From NCBI RefSeq assembly GCF_004104375.1, contig NZ_QOVM01000005.1, forward strand, positions 186,001 through 250,000: a stretch of 64,000 nt of DNA, read 5' to 3'. The notes below the pieces were generated by a model, which made no database searches, was not told where the DNA came from, and saw only the letters and a list, made by a program, of their open reading frames with translations. Positions 25,712 through 35,216 of this stretch are shown in pieces. The stretch's first letter is position 1, and each line of letters opens with the position of its first letter. Made by a program: the position numbers and the translations under genes. The stretch comes from Leeuwenhoekiella aequorea (GTDB taxonomy: Bacteria > Bacteroidota > Bacteroidia > Flavobacteriales > Flavobacteriaceae).

Positions 25712-27136
25712 ATGAAAGCAAAGCCCGAGGCACGATTAGAGTTGACTGAAGCAGAAATGCGTGATTATGGTTATAAAGTTATTGACTCGATCATTGCTCA
25801 TCACCTCAATCAAGAAGATAAAAAGCCGGTATCGCTTGCAACTCGTAAAGAAATGGATTCTCTCTTAGGAGAAGATATTCCTGAACACGCCACAGCGGTA
25901 GATAGCGTTCTGGAAACCGTGATGGAAAAAGTAATGCCGTATACAAACCTATTAAGCCATCCTAAATTCTTTTCCTTTGTACCAGGACCTAGTAATTATG
26001 TAAGTGCAATTGCAGATACCCTAGCTACGGGATTTAATGTTTTTTCAGGAGGGTGGGTAGCCTCTCCTGCAGCGGCAGAGCTAGAGATTTTAACCATTAA
26101 CTGGCTGTTAAATCTTTATGGATTTCCTCAGAAAAAAGGAGGAGGTATATTTACCAGCGGTGGTTCGATGGCAAATTTAACCGCTTTAGTTACTGCTCGT
26201 AATATTAAATGCGGAGATGATTATTCTAAAGCAGTTATTTATTTATCAGATCAGGCACATTCTTCAAATATAAAAGCCATTCGCATAATAGGTTTCAGAA
26301 AAGATCAAATACGCATCATTCCTACTGATGGAGAATTTAAGTTTAGTTTAAACAAACTAAAAAATGCAATCAATAAAGATAGACTAGCAGGTCTTGTTCC
26401 TTTCTGTTTATTGGCTTCTGCTGGTACAACAAATACGGGCACTGTAGATCAACTTCAAGACCTTGGGGCAATTGCAAAAAGTGAAAATTTATGGTTTCAC
26501 GTAGATGGTGCTTACGGTGGAGCAGTAATTTTAGCAAAGAACGGAAAGCAACTTTTAAAAGGTATTGAAAAAGCAGACTCGCTTACTGTAGATCCGCATA
26601 AATGGTTTTATCAACCTTATGAAATGGGTTGTTTACTCGTGCGTAATCACAAATGGTTGAGTGGGACATTTACAGAAAAGCCAGAATACTTAAAAGATAT
26701 AGAAGGCAATAGTTCTGAAATTAATTTCTATGATCACGGCATACAATTAACCAGACGTTTTAGAGCACTTAAATTTTATATGAGTGTAAAAACGTTTGGG
26801 TTAAAAGCGTTTCGAGAAGCGGTACAATACAATTTTGATCTGTGCGAAGAAGTAGAGCGTATATTACGTAAATCGCCAAAGTGGGAAGTTGTTTCTCCCG
26901 CGACTTTAGCGATTATCAATTTTAGATACAACCCGATAGATCAAAATCTTTCTGAGCAGGAACTCGATAAATTAAATTCAAGAATTTCTGAAAAAGTTGT
27001 TTCATCCAGAGAAGCTATGCTGGTAACCACTATCTTAAACAAACAAACGGTTTTAAGAATGTGCTTAATTAACCCAAGAACTACTTTAGCACACGTTCTA
27101 GAAACTATTGAATTATGTGAAAAAATGGCGGAATAA
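25712..27136 (+). CDS. PLP-dependent group II decarboxylase (aromatic amino acid / glutamate type)
   Basis: A 474-aa fold-type I decarboxylase. The cofactor lysine is K297 in TVDPHKWFYQ. Upstream are the substrate-loop GGSMANLTAL and HVDGAYGG (cofactor Asp), both typical of the DDC/GAD group. The exact substrate (tyrosine, tryptophan, 2,4-diaminobutyrate or other) cannot be read from the sequence. A TAGTTTTG -7-like box lies at 25690-25697. Its last five codons, including the stop, are inside a palindrome shared with the convergent kinase gene. Confidence 0.88.
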   Translation: MKAKPEARLELTEAEMRDYGYKVIDSIIAHHLNQEDKKPVSLATRKEMDSLLGEDIPEHATAVDSVLETVMEKVMPYTNLLSHPKFFSFVPGPSNYVSAIADTLATGFNVFSGGWVASPAAAELEILTINWLLNLYGFPQKKGGGIFTSGGSMANLTALVTARNIKCGDDYSKAVIYLSDQAHSSNIKAIRIIGFRKDQIRIIPTDGEFKFSLNKLKNAINKDRLAGLVPFCLLASAGTTNTGTVDQLQDLGAIAKSENLWFHVDGAYGGAVILAKNGKQLLKGIEKADSLTVDPHKWFYQPYEMGCLLVRNHKWLSGTFTEKPEYLKDIEGNSSEINFYDHGIQLTRRFRALKFYMSVKTFGLKAFREAVQYNFDLCEEVERILRKSPKWEVVSPATLAIINFRYNPIDQNLSEQELDKLNSRISEKVVSSREAMLVTTILNKQTVLRMCLINPRTTLAHVLETIELCEKMAE

Positions 27137-27151
27137 TTATTCCGCCATTTT
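27122..27151. terminator. Perfect 30-bp palindrome shared by two convergent stop codons
   Basis: The 15 bases 27122-27136 (AAAATGGCGGAATAA) are exactly complementary to 27137-27151. Both strands read Lys-Met-Ala-Glu-stop in frame, so the decarboxylase and the kinase end identically. As RNA it folds into a GC-cored hairpin flanked by A and U tracts, a bidirectional terminator inside two coding regions with no spacer. Confidence 0.85.
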
Positions 27152-28030
27152 CTCTGCGATAATTTCTGGAGTAATTTTTGAATTTGCTCCTTTTTGACCG
27201 GCTACAAGTGCACCTAATGCGCAAGCAAAAGCTAAAGCATCGTCTGGCGAACTCTTTTCTAAAAATAACTGGCAGATTAAACCAGCTAGAAAGGAATCTC
27301 CTGCGCCTACAGTATCTACAACTTTAGTACTATAACCAGCGTGAGTGTGTAAACTACCGTCTTTATATAAAACTGCTCCTGCATCGCCGCAGGTAATGCA
27401 AATAATATTAGTATTAGTAAGCTTACTTATTATCTCAAGCTGGTCTTCCATCACTTTACTTTCTATCTCTAAATGAGCAGCAATTTCAATGAGTTCTTCA
27501 TCATTCATTTTGATCATTTGCGCTTGTTTCATAAACTGAACCAGGTGCTCTAGTTTATAATGTGGTGCTCTAAGATTTACATCAAAAATTGCAAATTTTG
27601 TCTGCGGAAGCAATTCTTTTAGTGTAGTGCGTGTAGTGCTATTGCGAGCAGCGAGTGAGCCAAAAATAAACAAGTCTGCATGCGCAACAGCCTCTTGATT
27701 TGCCTGTGTAAGTTTAATATTATCCCATGCGACCGGACTTTTAATTTTATACGAAGCGCTTCCTTGCTCATTGAGGGAAACCAGAACCTTGCCTGTTTCT
27801 AATTCATCATCTTCTTGAATAAGATCTTGGTTGAGGTTAAATTCATCAATTGCGGCACGTGTTTCTTCTGCGAGGCCATCTGTCCCAAGGCGGCTTATCA
27901 TACGCATAGAAGCACCTAAACTTTTCATTCTCAAACATAAATTAAGTGGAGCGCCTCCCAGTGATTTTCCATCTGGAAATACATCCCATAAAATTTCGCC
28001 AAAGCTTATTGCAGTAAGTGATTGTTTCAT
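27137..28030 (-). CDS. PfkB-family carbohydrate kinase, probable fructokinase
   Basis: A 297-aa ribokinase-fold enzyme with SLGGAPLNLCLRMKSLG near the N-terminus and the catalytic loop DTVGAGDSF, base Asp245. Homologues beside GH32 and sugar transporters phosphorylate fructose. It starts one base downstream of the transporter stop on the minus strand, so the GH32-transporter-kinase order makes one operon for release, uptake and activation of fructose. Its C-terminal KMAE lies in the shared palindrome. Confidence 0.87.
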   Translation of the reverse strand: MKQSLTAISFGEILWDVFPDGKSLGGAPLNLCLRMKSLGASMRMISRLGTDGLAEETRAAIDEFNLNQDLIQEDDELETGKVLVSLNEQGSASYKIKSPVAWDNIKLTQANQEAVAHADLFIFGSLAARNSTTRTTLKELLPQTKFAIFDVNLRAPHYKLEHLVQFMKQAQMIKMNDEELIEIAAHLEIESKVMEDQLEIISKLTNTNIICITCGDAGAVLYKDGSLHTHAGYSTKVVDTVGAGDSFLAGLICQLFLEKSSPDDALAFACALGALVAGQKGANSKITPEIIAEKMAE

Positions 28031-28031
28031 T

Positions 28032-29369
28032 CTAGTTTAATAATTTATCTTCTAATTCTTCGAGTGAGATGCCTTTAGTCTCAGGCATCATAAATTTTGT
28101 AAATAGCAATTGCAGAACCATCATGCCTGCAAAAAATGCAAAAATGGGCCAGGGATTGTCTTTAAAAATCCCATCCTCTCCATCTAAAAATACGGGTGTT
28201 AATAATGTGATTAAAGCCGCAAAAACCCAGTGTGTTCCGGTTCCCCACGATTGACCGTAAGCGCGTACTTTATTCGGGAAAATTTCAGAAATAAAAACCC
28301 AAATAACAGCACCTTGTCCTATAGCGTGAGAGGCAATAAACATTAGAATAAATGCTAGTAAAAGTGTTGAATTTGCACTCGTATAAAAGCACCACGCCAC
28401 ACTAGCGAGACTTATGATATAGCCTAACGATCCTATAAACATAAGTGTGCGTCTGCCTAATTTATCGATTAGACCTAAACCTACAAATGTAAATAAGAGA
28501 TTTATAACCCCTATTGAAATAGAACTGAATAGTGAATCTTCTGTCGCTAATCCCGCTTTAACTAAAATTTCGGGAGCATAGTACAGTATAAAATTGATAC
28601 CAGAAACCTGGTTAAAAAAAGCAATTAGAAATGCGAGAATTAATGGTTTTTTTAATCGCTTTGTAAACAGCTTAACTTCATCTGAAGTTTTAGCTAGTTC
28701 GTTCTTTATATGATCAATTTTTTGTTGAGCTTCGGCACTGGGATAAACGCGATTTAAAATTGTGAATGCTTCTTTTTCTGCTTTATGTTTATGTAAAAGC
28801 CATCGCGGACTTTCTGGAACACCTAGCACAAGCAAAATATATAAAATGGCAGGAATGCTTTCAACCCCCAACATCCATCTCCAGTCATTAGAACCTTGAA
28901 AACCTTCTAGAAGGTAATTTGAAAAGAATGCAATTAAAATTCCAAAGACAATATTAAACTGGTACAAAGCAACAAGTTTGCCTCTGTTTGATGCAGTAGA
29001 AATTTCAGAAATATAGGTGGGAGCAGCTACAGAAGAGGCACCTACGCCTACACCGCCAATAAACCTAAAGAATGAAAATAGATAGGGATCATGAGAGAGC
29101 GCTGAGCCCATTGCTGATATTAAATAAAGTATACCAATCCAAAATAATGTCTTTTTCCTTCCAAAACGATCACAAGGAATACCTCCTGTGAGTGAACCCA
29201 AGACTGTTCCCCATAGTGCCATAGACATAATGAATAGACCGTGAAATAATGGAGATAAATTCCATAATTCCCGTACAGGTAAATTTGCACCAGAAATAAC
29301 AACGGTATCAAAGCCAAAGAGAAAACCGGCAAGTGCAACTGTGATCGACCATTTTTGAACTGCTTTCAT
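28032..29369 (-). CDS. MFS sugar transporter (sugar porter family)
   Basis: A 445-aa protein with 12 predicted helices. The sugar-porter signatures are present: DRFGRKKT after helix 2, PESPRWLLHKHK at the end of the first half, QVSGINFILYYAPEI in helix 7, DKLGRRTL after helix 8 and PETKGISLEELE at the C-terminus. It is a proton symporter or facilitator of the inner membrane; by its neighbours the substrate is fructose or a fructoside. It lies between GH32 (20 bp upstream) and fructokinase (1 bp). Confidence 0.93.
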   Translation of the reverse strand: MKAVQKWSITVALAGFLFGFDTVVISGANLPVRELWNLSPLFHGLFIMSMALWGTVLGSLTGGIPCDRFGRKKTLFWIGILYLISAMGSALSHDPYLFSFFRFIGGVGVGASSVAAPTYISEISTASNRGKLVALYQFNIVFGILIAFFSNYLLEGFQGSNDWRWMLGVESIPAILYILLVLGVPESPRWLLHKHKAEKEAFTILNRVYPSAEAQQKIDHIKNELAKTSDEVKLFTKRLKKPLILAFLIAFFNQVSGINFILYYAPEILVKAGLATEDSLFSSISIGVINLLFTFVGLGLIDKLGRRTLMFIGSLGYIISLASVAWCFYTSANSTLLLAFILMFIASHAIGQGAVIWVFISEIFPNKVRAYGQSWGTGTHWVFAALITLLTPVFLDGEDGIFKDNPWPIFAFFAGMMVLQLLFTKFMMPETKGISLEELEDKLLN

Positions 29370-29389
29370 TGATTAAAATATTTTGTTAA

Positions 29390-30952
29390 TTACCAGATAG
29401 AAGGGATGTGTATAATACTTAACTCCTTTATTTCATCTTTTGTTGCTAAGCTAAAATTGGTAAAAGCATCATTAGGAAAAAACTGGGCTGTGAGTGCATT
29501 AGAGCCACCATCTGCAAAAAATTCTATTGATGAGGAATCTAAATATATGGCAAAATCACTAGCCGTATTATCTTTAAAAATTGCCGGAGCTTTCATTAAT
29601 GGAGAAGCAAATTTATCTGAAAAAGAAACCTGCCCACTTTTACTGCGGTCTAAACTATATTCTTTTGTAGTTGCATTATAATTGATAGCAAGAAATTCAC
29701 CTTTGGTGTTGCTAAGCTTTAATTCAAAATTAGAGAGCGGTTTTGGCAGTTTGAAGGATATCTTTGATTGATTTAAGTTAGGATCTGTAAACTTTGTAAC
29801 ACCCGATTCTTTTTTAATTTCTGGAGAACTAGTATCTAGACCCGCTGTTAATTCGGGTAGAGGGTTGTTTGATAGAAAATAATCAGTTGTTTTATGTAAT
29901 TCAAGTTTACGAGGGAGGGTCATTGCACTGCGCCAAGCTTCAGTAGGAGTTTCTTGTCCATACTCCCAATTACTCATCCAACCTATAAAAATGCGCTCTT
30001 CTTGCGGTAAATTGTTATACGTTATTCCTGCATAATTATCACGACCGAGATCGATCCACTTTTCATCTTGTTGATTTGATGTAAATGTTTTTCCGTCAAA
30101 ATCACCTACAAAATATTGTGTGCCAGATCCACCATTGGGAGCGCCTGGATTTATACTTATTAACAGGATCCATTTTGTTTCTCCCGTTTCAGCAATCGTT
30201 AGCGGAAATAAATCTGGACATTCCCATACGCCTCCGTGAGCCCCACGATCTCTACCAAATTCGCTTAAATACGTCCAGTCTATTAAATTATCTGAATTAT
30301 AAAACATCGCATAATCCCCGGCAACTAATATTAAAATCCATTTTTGAGTACTCGTATCCCAGAAGACTTTAGGATCTCTAAAATCTACCAATTTATCGGT
30401 ATTGGGAACAACAGGATTATTTTTATACTTGGTAAATGTTTTGCCATTATCAAGACTATAAGCAATACCTTGATATTGATAATCTGTGGTTTTAGCTTCG
30501 GCTCCTTTAGGATCGTGGTAGGTGAACATGGCTACTAATGGTGGATTTTCTATAGTGCCTAATCCAGATGAATTTAAAGAATCTACTACAGCACTGCCTG
30601 AAAATATATAGCCTAGAGAATCTGGAGCCAATGCTACAGGTTCATTTTCCCAATCTTTTAAATTTTTACTTGTTGCGTGGCCCCAATGCATAGGACCCCA
30701 AATTGAAGACTCCGGGTGATACTGAAAGTACAAATGATACGTTCCATTATGGTAAACAAGTCCGTTAGGATCATTCATCCAATGTGCTTCTGGAGAATAA
30801 TGATATTGTGGGCGAAAATTTTCGTTGTATGTCATCTCTGTAGTATCTTTAGGCTTTATTATTGACTTGTTATTTTCCTTACAGGATATAAGGACTATGA
30901 ATAATGAAAAAATGGCTATCTCTTTCAATGTTAGATGTTTTAGATTAATCAT
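29390..30952 (-). CDS. GH32 lipoprotein (invertase/levanase/fructan hydrolase)
   Basis: A 520-aa glycosidase that cleaves terminal beta-fructofuranosides of sucrose, inulin or levan. Cys24 in LISC is the lipid anchor. The catalytic residues are visible: NDPNG with nucleophile Asp61, FRDPKV (transition-state Asp) and WECPDLF (acid/base Glu). A C-terminal beta-sandwich with AIYLDSSSIEFFADGG follows. As a lipoprotein it works in the periplasm or at the surface and hands fructose to the MFS transporter. Sucrose versus fructan preference is not decidable by eye. Confidence 0.93.
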   Translation of the reverse strand: MINLKHLTLKEIAIFSLFIVLISCKENNKSIIKPKDTTEMTYNENFRPQYHYSPEAHWMNDPNGLVYHNGTYHLYFQYHPESSIWGPMHWGHATSKNLKDWENEPVALAPDSLGYIFSGSAVVDSLNSSGLGTIENPPLVAMFTYHDPKGAEAKTTDYQYQGIAYSLDNGKTFTKYKNNPVVPNTDKLVDFRDPKVFWDTSTQKWILILVAGDYAMFYNSDNLIDWTYLSEFGRDRGAHGGVWECPDLFPLTIAETGETKWILLISINPGAPNGGSGTQYFVGDFDGKTFTSNQQDEKWIDLGRDNYAGITYNNLPQEERIFIGWMSNWEYGQETPTEAWRSAMTLPRKLELHKTTDYFLSNNPLPELTAGLDTSSPEIKKESGVTKFTDPNLNQSKISFKLPKPLSNFELKLSNTKGEFLAINYNATTKEYSLDRSKSGQVSFSDKFASPLMKAPAIFKDNTASDFAIYLDSSSIEFFADGGSNALTAQFFPNDAFTNFSLATKDEIKELSIIHIPSIW

Positions 30953-30992
30953 AAGTAATTTATAACGTTGGAAAATTAATAAATATAAGTAT

Positions 30993-31010
30993 AACTTAAT
31001 CGATTTAGTT
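30993..31010. promoter_or_regulatory. LacI-type operator in the divergent sugar promoter
   Basis: AACTTAATCGATTTAGTT is an 18-bp palindrome around a central CG, broken by a single symmetric pair. It lies between the divergent GH32 and lacI genes, the position and form expected for the adjacent LacI-family protein. Confidence 0.65.
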
Positions 31011-31088
31011 CGTTAGTTTTGTAAAAATTTTAGAATTAAGTATTGATACTGGGTAAAATCGAATATAAATTATATTAGGATTTAAGAT

Positions 31089-32132
31089 ATGAAAAGAAAA
31101 CTGACTCTCAAACTAATAGCAAAAGAACTAGGTGTGTCTATTTCTACGGTTTCAAAAGCCTTACGAGATAGCCCCGAAATAAGTGAAGAGACACGTGAGA
31201 AGATAAAAGCATACGCAAAATTATATAACTACAAGCCTAATAATATTGCACTTAGTTTAAAGAATAGAAGAACAAATACAATAGGAGTAATTATACCACA
31301 GATTGTACATCATTTCTTTACAACTGTTATTAGTGGAATAGAGCAGGAAGCCCGTGATCGCAATTACAATGTGATTATTTGTTTGTCAAACAATGGTTTT
31401 GATAAAGAAGTAGAGAACATGGAGCTTTTAGCAAATGGAAGTACAGATGGTTTTATACTTTCGATTTCTAAGGAAACTATGCTTAAAGAAGATTATCATC
31501 ATTTAAATGAAGTAATAGAGCAAGGTATGCCGGTTGTTATGTTTGACCGCGTTGTTGAGGGTATTTCTTGTGATCGTGTACTTATTGATGACAAAGCAGG
31601 TGCTAAAAAAGGGGTTAGTCATATGATACGCACCGGATGTCGTAAAATTGGAATAATCACTTCTGAAGATTATATTAGTGTAGGCCGTTTGCGTACCGAA
31701 GGTTATCTAGACGCGCTTGATGATTATGGAATTGCCGCAAATGATAATCTTATATTGAAGTTAGATAATATAGATGATCTAACTGAAGAATCAAAGAAAC
31801 GTATTGAAGATTTTGTTACTAAAAATGACTTAGATGGGATTTTTACTGTTAACGAATTTTTTGCAGTACACGCAACTCGTGTACTTACTAAATTAGGGAA
31901 AAGGATTCCTGAAGATGTTTCTATAGTTTGTTTTACAGATGGGCAATTGTCTGAAAATATGATACCAAGCCTAACCGCTGTAAGTCAGCATGGAGAGGAG
32001 ATGGGGCGTAAAGCAGCTTCTATTTTAATTGAAAAATTAGAACGTGAAGATAGTGAGACAGCACCGTATGATACCGCATATATAGATACCAGTCTGGTAG
32101 AAAGAGAATCAACCCGAAAATTAAACCGATAG
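31089..32132 (+). CDS. LacI-family transcriptional regulator
   Basis: A 347-aa regulator with an N-terminal helix-turn-helix (TLKLIAKELGVSISTVSKAL, about 5-24), a hinge region and a periplasmic-binding-protein-like sensor domain. It is divergent from the GH32 operon and starts the pgmB-GH65 operon, with a matching palindromic operator at 30993. It probably controls both transcripts in response to a sugar or sugar phosphate. Confidence 0.93.
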   Translation: MKRKLTLKLIAKELGVSISTVSKALRDSPEISEETREKIKAYAKLYNYKPNNIALSLKNRRTNTIGVIIPQIVHHFFTTVISGIEQEARDRNYNVIICLSNNGFDKEVENMELLANGSTDGFILSISKETMLKEDYHHLNEVIEQGMPVVMFDRVVEGISCDRVLIDDKAGAKKGVSHMIRTGCRKIGIITSEDYISVGRLRTEGYLDALDDYGIAANDNLILKLDNIDDLTEESKKRIEDFVTKNDLDGIFTVNEFFAVHATRVLTKLGKRIPEDVSIVCFTDGQLSENMIPSLTAVSQHGEEMGRKAASILIEKLEREDSETAPYDTAYIDTSLVERESTRKLNR

Positions 32133-32138
32133 CACAAA

Positions 32139-32795
32139 ATGCAAAAAAAAGGATTTATATTCGATCTTGATGGAGTGATCGTAGATACAGCAGGCTTCCA
32201 TTATCTTGCCTGGAAAACCCTAGCCAATGATTTGGGTTTTGAATTTACAGAAGAACAAAATGAGCGATTTAAAGGTGTAAGCCGCGTTCGTTCATTAGAA
32301 ATATTATTAGAAATAGGAAAGAGAAAAGCAACTCAAGAAGAAAAAGATGGGTGGCTAATATCTAAAAACGCAGAATATCTGGGTTATATTGAAAAAATGA
32401 CCAAAGAAGATATTTTACCAGGAGTTTTAGACGTGCTTAACTATTTAAAGGAAAAAAATATACCTATGGCTCTGGGATCTGCGAGCAAAAATGCACAACC
32501 CATCTTAAAACGCGTTGGACTTTTTGATATGTTTGACTTTATCGTAGATGGTAACCACGTAGAAAAAGCAAAACCAGACCCCGAGGTGTTTACTATGGGA
32601 GCAGAGGAATTAGAGATTGACTATAAAAACATAATAGTTTTTGAAGATTCTATCGCTGGGGTACAGGCTGCTAATAGTGTAGACATGGTAAGTGTAGGAA
32701 TTGGTGATGCAAGTGTGCTACATGAAGCCGATTATATATTTAAAGATTTCACAGAAATCAGTACAAACTTTTTAGATCAACTAATCAACGCTTAA
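32139..32795 (+). CDS. pgmB: Beta-phosphoglucomutase
   Basis: A 218-aa HAD-superfamily enzyme that converts beta-glucose-1-phosphate to glucose-6-phosphate. The nucleophile motif FDLDGVIVDT has Asp9 and Asp11. It also has the substrate-specificity segment RFKGVSRVRSLEILL, GSASKNAQPILKR (motif II) and FEDSIAGVQAA (motif III/IV). It is 4 bp before the GH65 phosphorylase gene, whose product is its substrate, so the pairing is functional. Confidence 0.95.
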   Translation: MQKKGFIFDLDGVIVDTAGFHYLAWKTLANDLGFEFTEEQNERFKGVSRVRSLEILLEIGKRKATQEEKDGWLISKNAEYLGYIEKMTKEDILPGVLDVLNYLKEKNIPMALGSASKNAQPILKRVGLFDMFDFIVDGNHVEKAKPDPEVFTMGAEELEIDYKNIIVFEDSIAGVQAANSVDMVSVGIGDASVLHEADYIFKDFTEISTNFLDQLINA

Positions 32796-32799
32796 ATAA

Positions 32800-35106
32800 A
32801 TGAATCAAGATTATATCATACCCGCACCGTGGGCGATTTTAGAAGAAGGATTTGAAAAAGAGCATGTAAAATCTTCAGAAAGCTTATTTAGTATAGGTAA
32901 TGGCGCGATGGGACAACGCGCAAATTTTGAAGAAGACTATAGCGGAAAAACGTTTCAGGGAAGCTATATAGGGGGTGTATACTATCCAGATAAAACACGT
33001 GTAGGCTGGTGGAAAAACGGCTACCCTGAGTATTTTGCTAAAGTACTTAATGCGCCAAGCTGGATAGGAATTAAAGTTGTAGTTGATGGTGAATCACTTG
33101 ACCTGAATACCGTAAAATCTGTAAAAGATTTTAGAAGAGAGCTTAATATGAAAGAAGGCTGGTTAGGTAGAAGTTTTGAAGCCGAACTTCAAAATGGAAC
33201 CAAACTCAAAGTTGAATCAAAAAGATTTTTAAGCTTAGAACACGATGAGCTTGGAGCTATTAATTACGAAGTAACACCATTAAACAGGGATGTTAGTATA
33301 AGCTACGAACCTTATTTAGATAGTGGTATTACAAATGAAGATACAAACTGGGATGATAAATTCTGGAATACGCTAAGTGTAGAAGAGCAAGAAAATAAGG
33401 CATTTATAACTGCGCATACGATGAAAACATTATTTCACGTGTGTACTGCCATGTCAAATACATTTACCGTAGATGGCAAAGAAATTTCTCTTACTTTAAA
33501 AACAAATAAATCTGAAACGTACATAGGTCACGTTTATGAAACAGATATTCGTGAAGGGGAGACCTTTGCTATTCAAAAGTATGCAGGGTATATAACCTCA
33601 TTAAATCACGATAAAGATTCTTTGAAAAACGCGGCTAATGCTGTATTGGATATAGCATTAAATAAGAGTTTTAGGAATTTATTAAACAAGCAGAAAGAAG
33701 ATTGGGCAGATATCTGGTCTATGGCAGATATTGTTATTGATGGGGATGTAAAAGCACAACAAGGTATTCGTTTCAATATATTTCAGTTAAATCAGACGTA
33801 TTTAGGTAAAGATGCGCGTCTTAATATTGGACCTAAAGGATTTACTGGTGAAAAATATGGAGGTTCTACCTATTGGGATACAGAAGCGTATTGTTTACCA
33901 TTTTATATGGCTACAAAAGATCAGGAAGTGGCACGTAATCTACTTACCTATCGCTACCAGCATCTAGACAAAGCAATTGAGAATGCTCAAAAACTAGGTT
34001 TTAAAGATGGTGCTGCATTGTATCCTATGGTTACTATGAATGGCGAAGAATGCCATAATGAGTGGGAAATTACTTTTGAGGAAATTCACCGTAATGGAGC
34101 AATGATTTTTGCTATAAGTAATTATGTGCGTTATACAGGTGATTACAGTTACATTCCGGAGAAAGGGTTAGAGGTAATTATTGCAGTGGCACGATTCTGG
34201 AAACAACGTGCAACTTGGTCAGATAAAAAAGAGCAATATGTAATCTTAGGAGTAACGGGACCTAACGAATATGAGAACAACGTAAATAACAACTTCTATA
34301 CAAATTATCTGGCTAAATGGTGTTTAAAATACGCCAGTGAGCAGGTAAAGAAAGTGGCTAAAGATTACAATTCAGATTATAAGCGTATTGCAGATAAGAC
34401 TTCAGTTTCTACAGAAGAATTAAACATGTGGTTAGAAGTTTCTGAAAAGATGTACTTACCTTTTTCTGAAGAAAATGATATTTACCTACAGCAAGACGGA
34501 TTCTTAGATAAAGAATTAGTAACTGTTGCAGATCTTGATAAAGCAGAAAGACCTATTAATCAAAAATGGAGCTGGGATAGAATTCTTAGATCTCCATATA
34601 TTAAGCAAGCGGATACATTACAAGGTTTCTATGTCTTTGAAGATCACTTCACAGAAGAAGAATTAAAAAAGCATTTTGATTTTTACGAGCCGTTTACTGT
34701 ACACGAATCTTCTTTAAGTCCGTGCGTTCACGCCATACAAGCTGCTAAACTTGGCCAAATGGATCAAGCTTATGAGTTTTACTTGAGAACATCTCGTCTT
34801 GACCTTGATGATTACAACAAAGAAGTTCACGAAGGTTTACATATTACAAGTATGGCCGGTACGTGGATGAGTGTTGTAGAAGGTTTTGGAGGTATGCGTA
34901 TTAAGAATGATATGTTATCTTTTGACCCCAAAATGCCAAGTGCGTGGGATGGTTTTTCTTTCAAACTTAATTTTAGAGGTCAGATATTAAAGGTATCTGT
35001 ATCTAAAGGAAAACATACGTTTAGTTTAGATAAAGGTTCAGATTTGACACTATTATTAAATGGAAAAGAAATAAGAGTTGTAGCAGGTCAGACGACTGAA
35101 GCTTAA
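32800..35106 (+). CDS. GH65 glycoside phosphorylase (maltose/trehalose/kojibiose type)
   Basis: A 768-aa inverting phosphorylase that splits an alpha-glucoside with phosphate into beta-glucose-1-phosphate and the aglycone sugar. It has an N-terminal beta-sandwich, an (alpha/alpha)6 barrel with the catalytic-acid segment NEWEITFEEIHRNGA (about 420-434), and a C-terminal jelly roll. The partner pgmB fits beta-glucose-1-phosphate as product. Most pgmB-linked flavobacterial members are annotated maltose phosphorylase, but kojibiose, nigerose, trehalose and glucosylglycerol specificities are also known in GH65. Confidence 0.92.
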   Translation: MNQDYIIPAPWAILEEGFEKEHVKSSESLFSIGNGAMGQRANFEEDYSGKTFQGSYIGGVYYPDKTRVGWWKNGYPEYFAKVLNAPSWIGIKVVVDGESLDLNTVKSVKDFRRELNMKEGWLGRSFEAELQNGTKLKVESKRFLSLEHDELGAINYEVTPLNRDVSISYEPYLDSGITNEDTNWDDKFWNTLSVEEQENKAFITAHTMKTLFHVCTAMSNTFTVDGKEISLTLKTNKSETYIGHVYETDIREGETFAIQKYAGYITSLNHDKDSLKNAANAVLDIALNKSFRNLLNKQKEDWADIWSMADIVIDGDVKAQQGIRFNIFQLNQTYLGKDARLNIGPKGFTGEKYGGSTYWDTEAYCLPFYMATKDQEVARNLLTYRYQHLDKAIENAQKLGFKDGAALYPMVTMNGEECHNEWEITFEEIHRNGAMIFAISNYVRYTGDYSYIPEKGLEVIIAVARFWKQRATWSDKKEQYVILGVTGPNEYENNVNNNFYTNYLAKWCLKYASEQVKKVAKDYNSDYKRIADKTSVSTEELNMWLEVSEKMYLPFSEENDIYLQQDGFLDKELVTVADLDKAERPINQKWSWDRILRSPYIKQADTLQGFYVFEDHFTEEELKKHFDFYEPFTVHESSLSPCVHAIQAAKLGQMDQAYEFYLRTSRLDLDDYNKEVHEGLHITSMAGTWMSVVEGFGGMRIKNDMLSFDPKMPSAWDGFSFKLNFRGQILKVSVSKGKHTFSLDKGSDLTLLLNGKEIRVVAGQTTEA

Positions 35107-35123
35107 TTGAATATCACTATCTT

Positions 35124-35158
35124 AAAATCCCTATAATCGTTTCGGTTATAGGGATTTT
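35124..35158 (+). terminator. Terminator of the lacI-pgmB-GH65 operon
   Basis: Perfect 13-bp arms AAAATCCCTATAA (35124-35136) and TTATAGGGATTTT (35146-35158) with a short loop and a T tract, 18 bp after the GH65 stop. Confidence 0.85.
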
Positions 35159-35216
35159 TATATTGTAAAATTTTATAAATGTATATTTAAATATTAATTA
35201 TCATTACTGCTTTATT

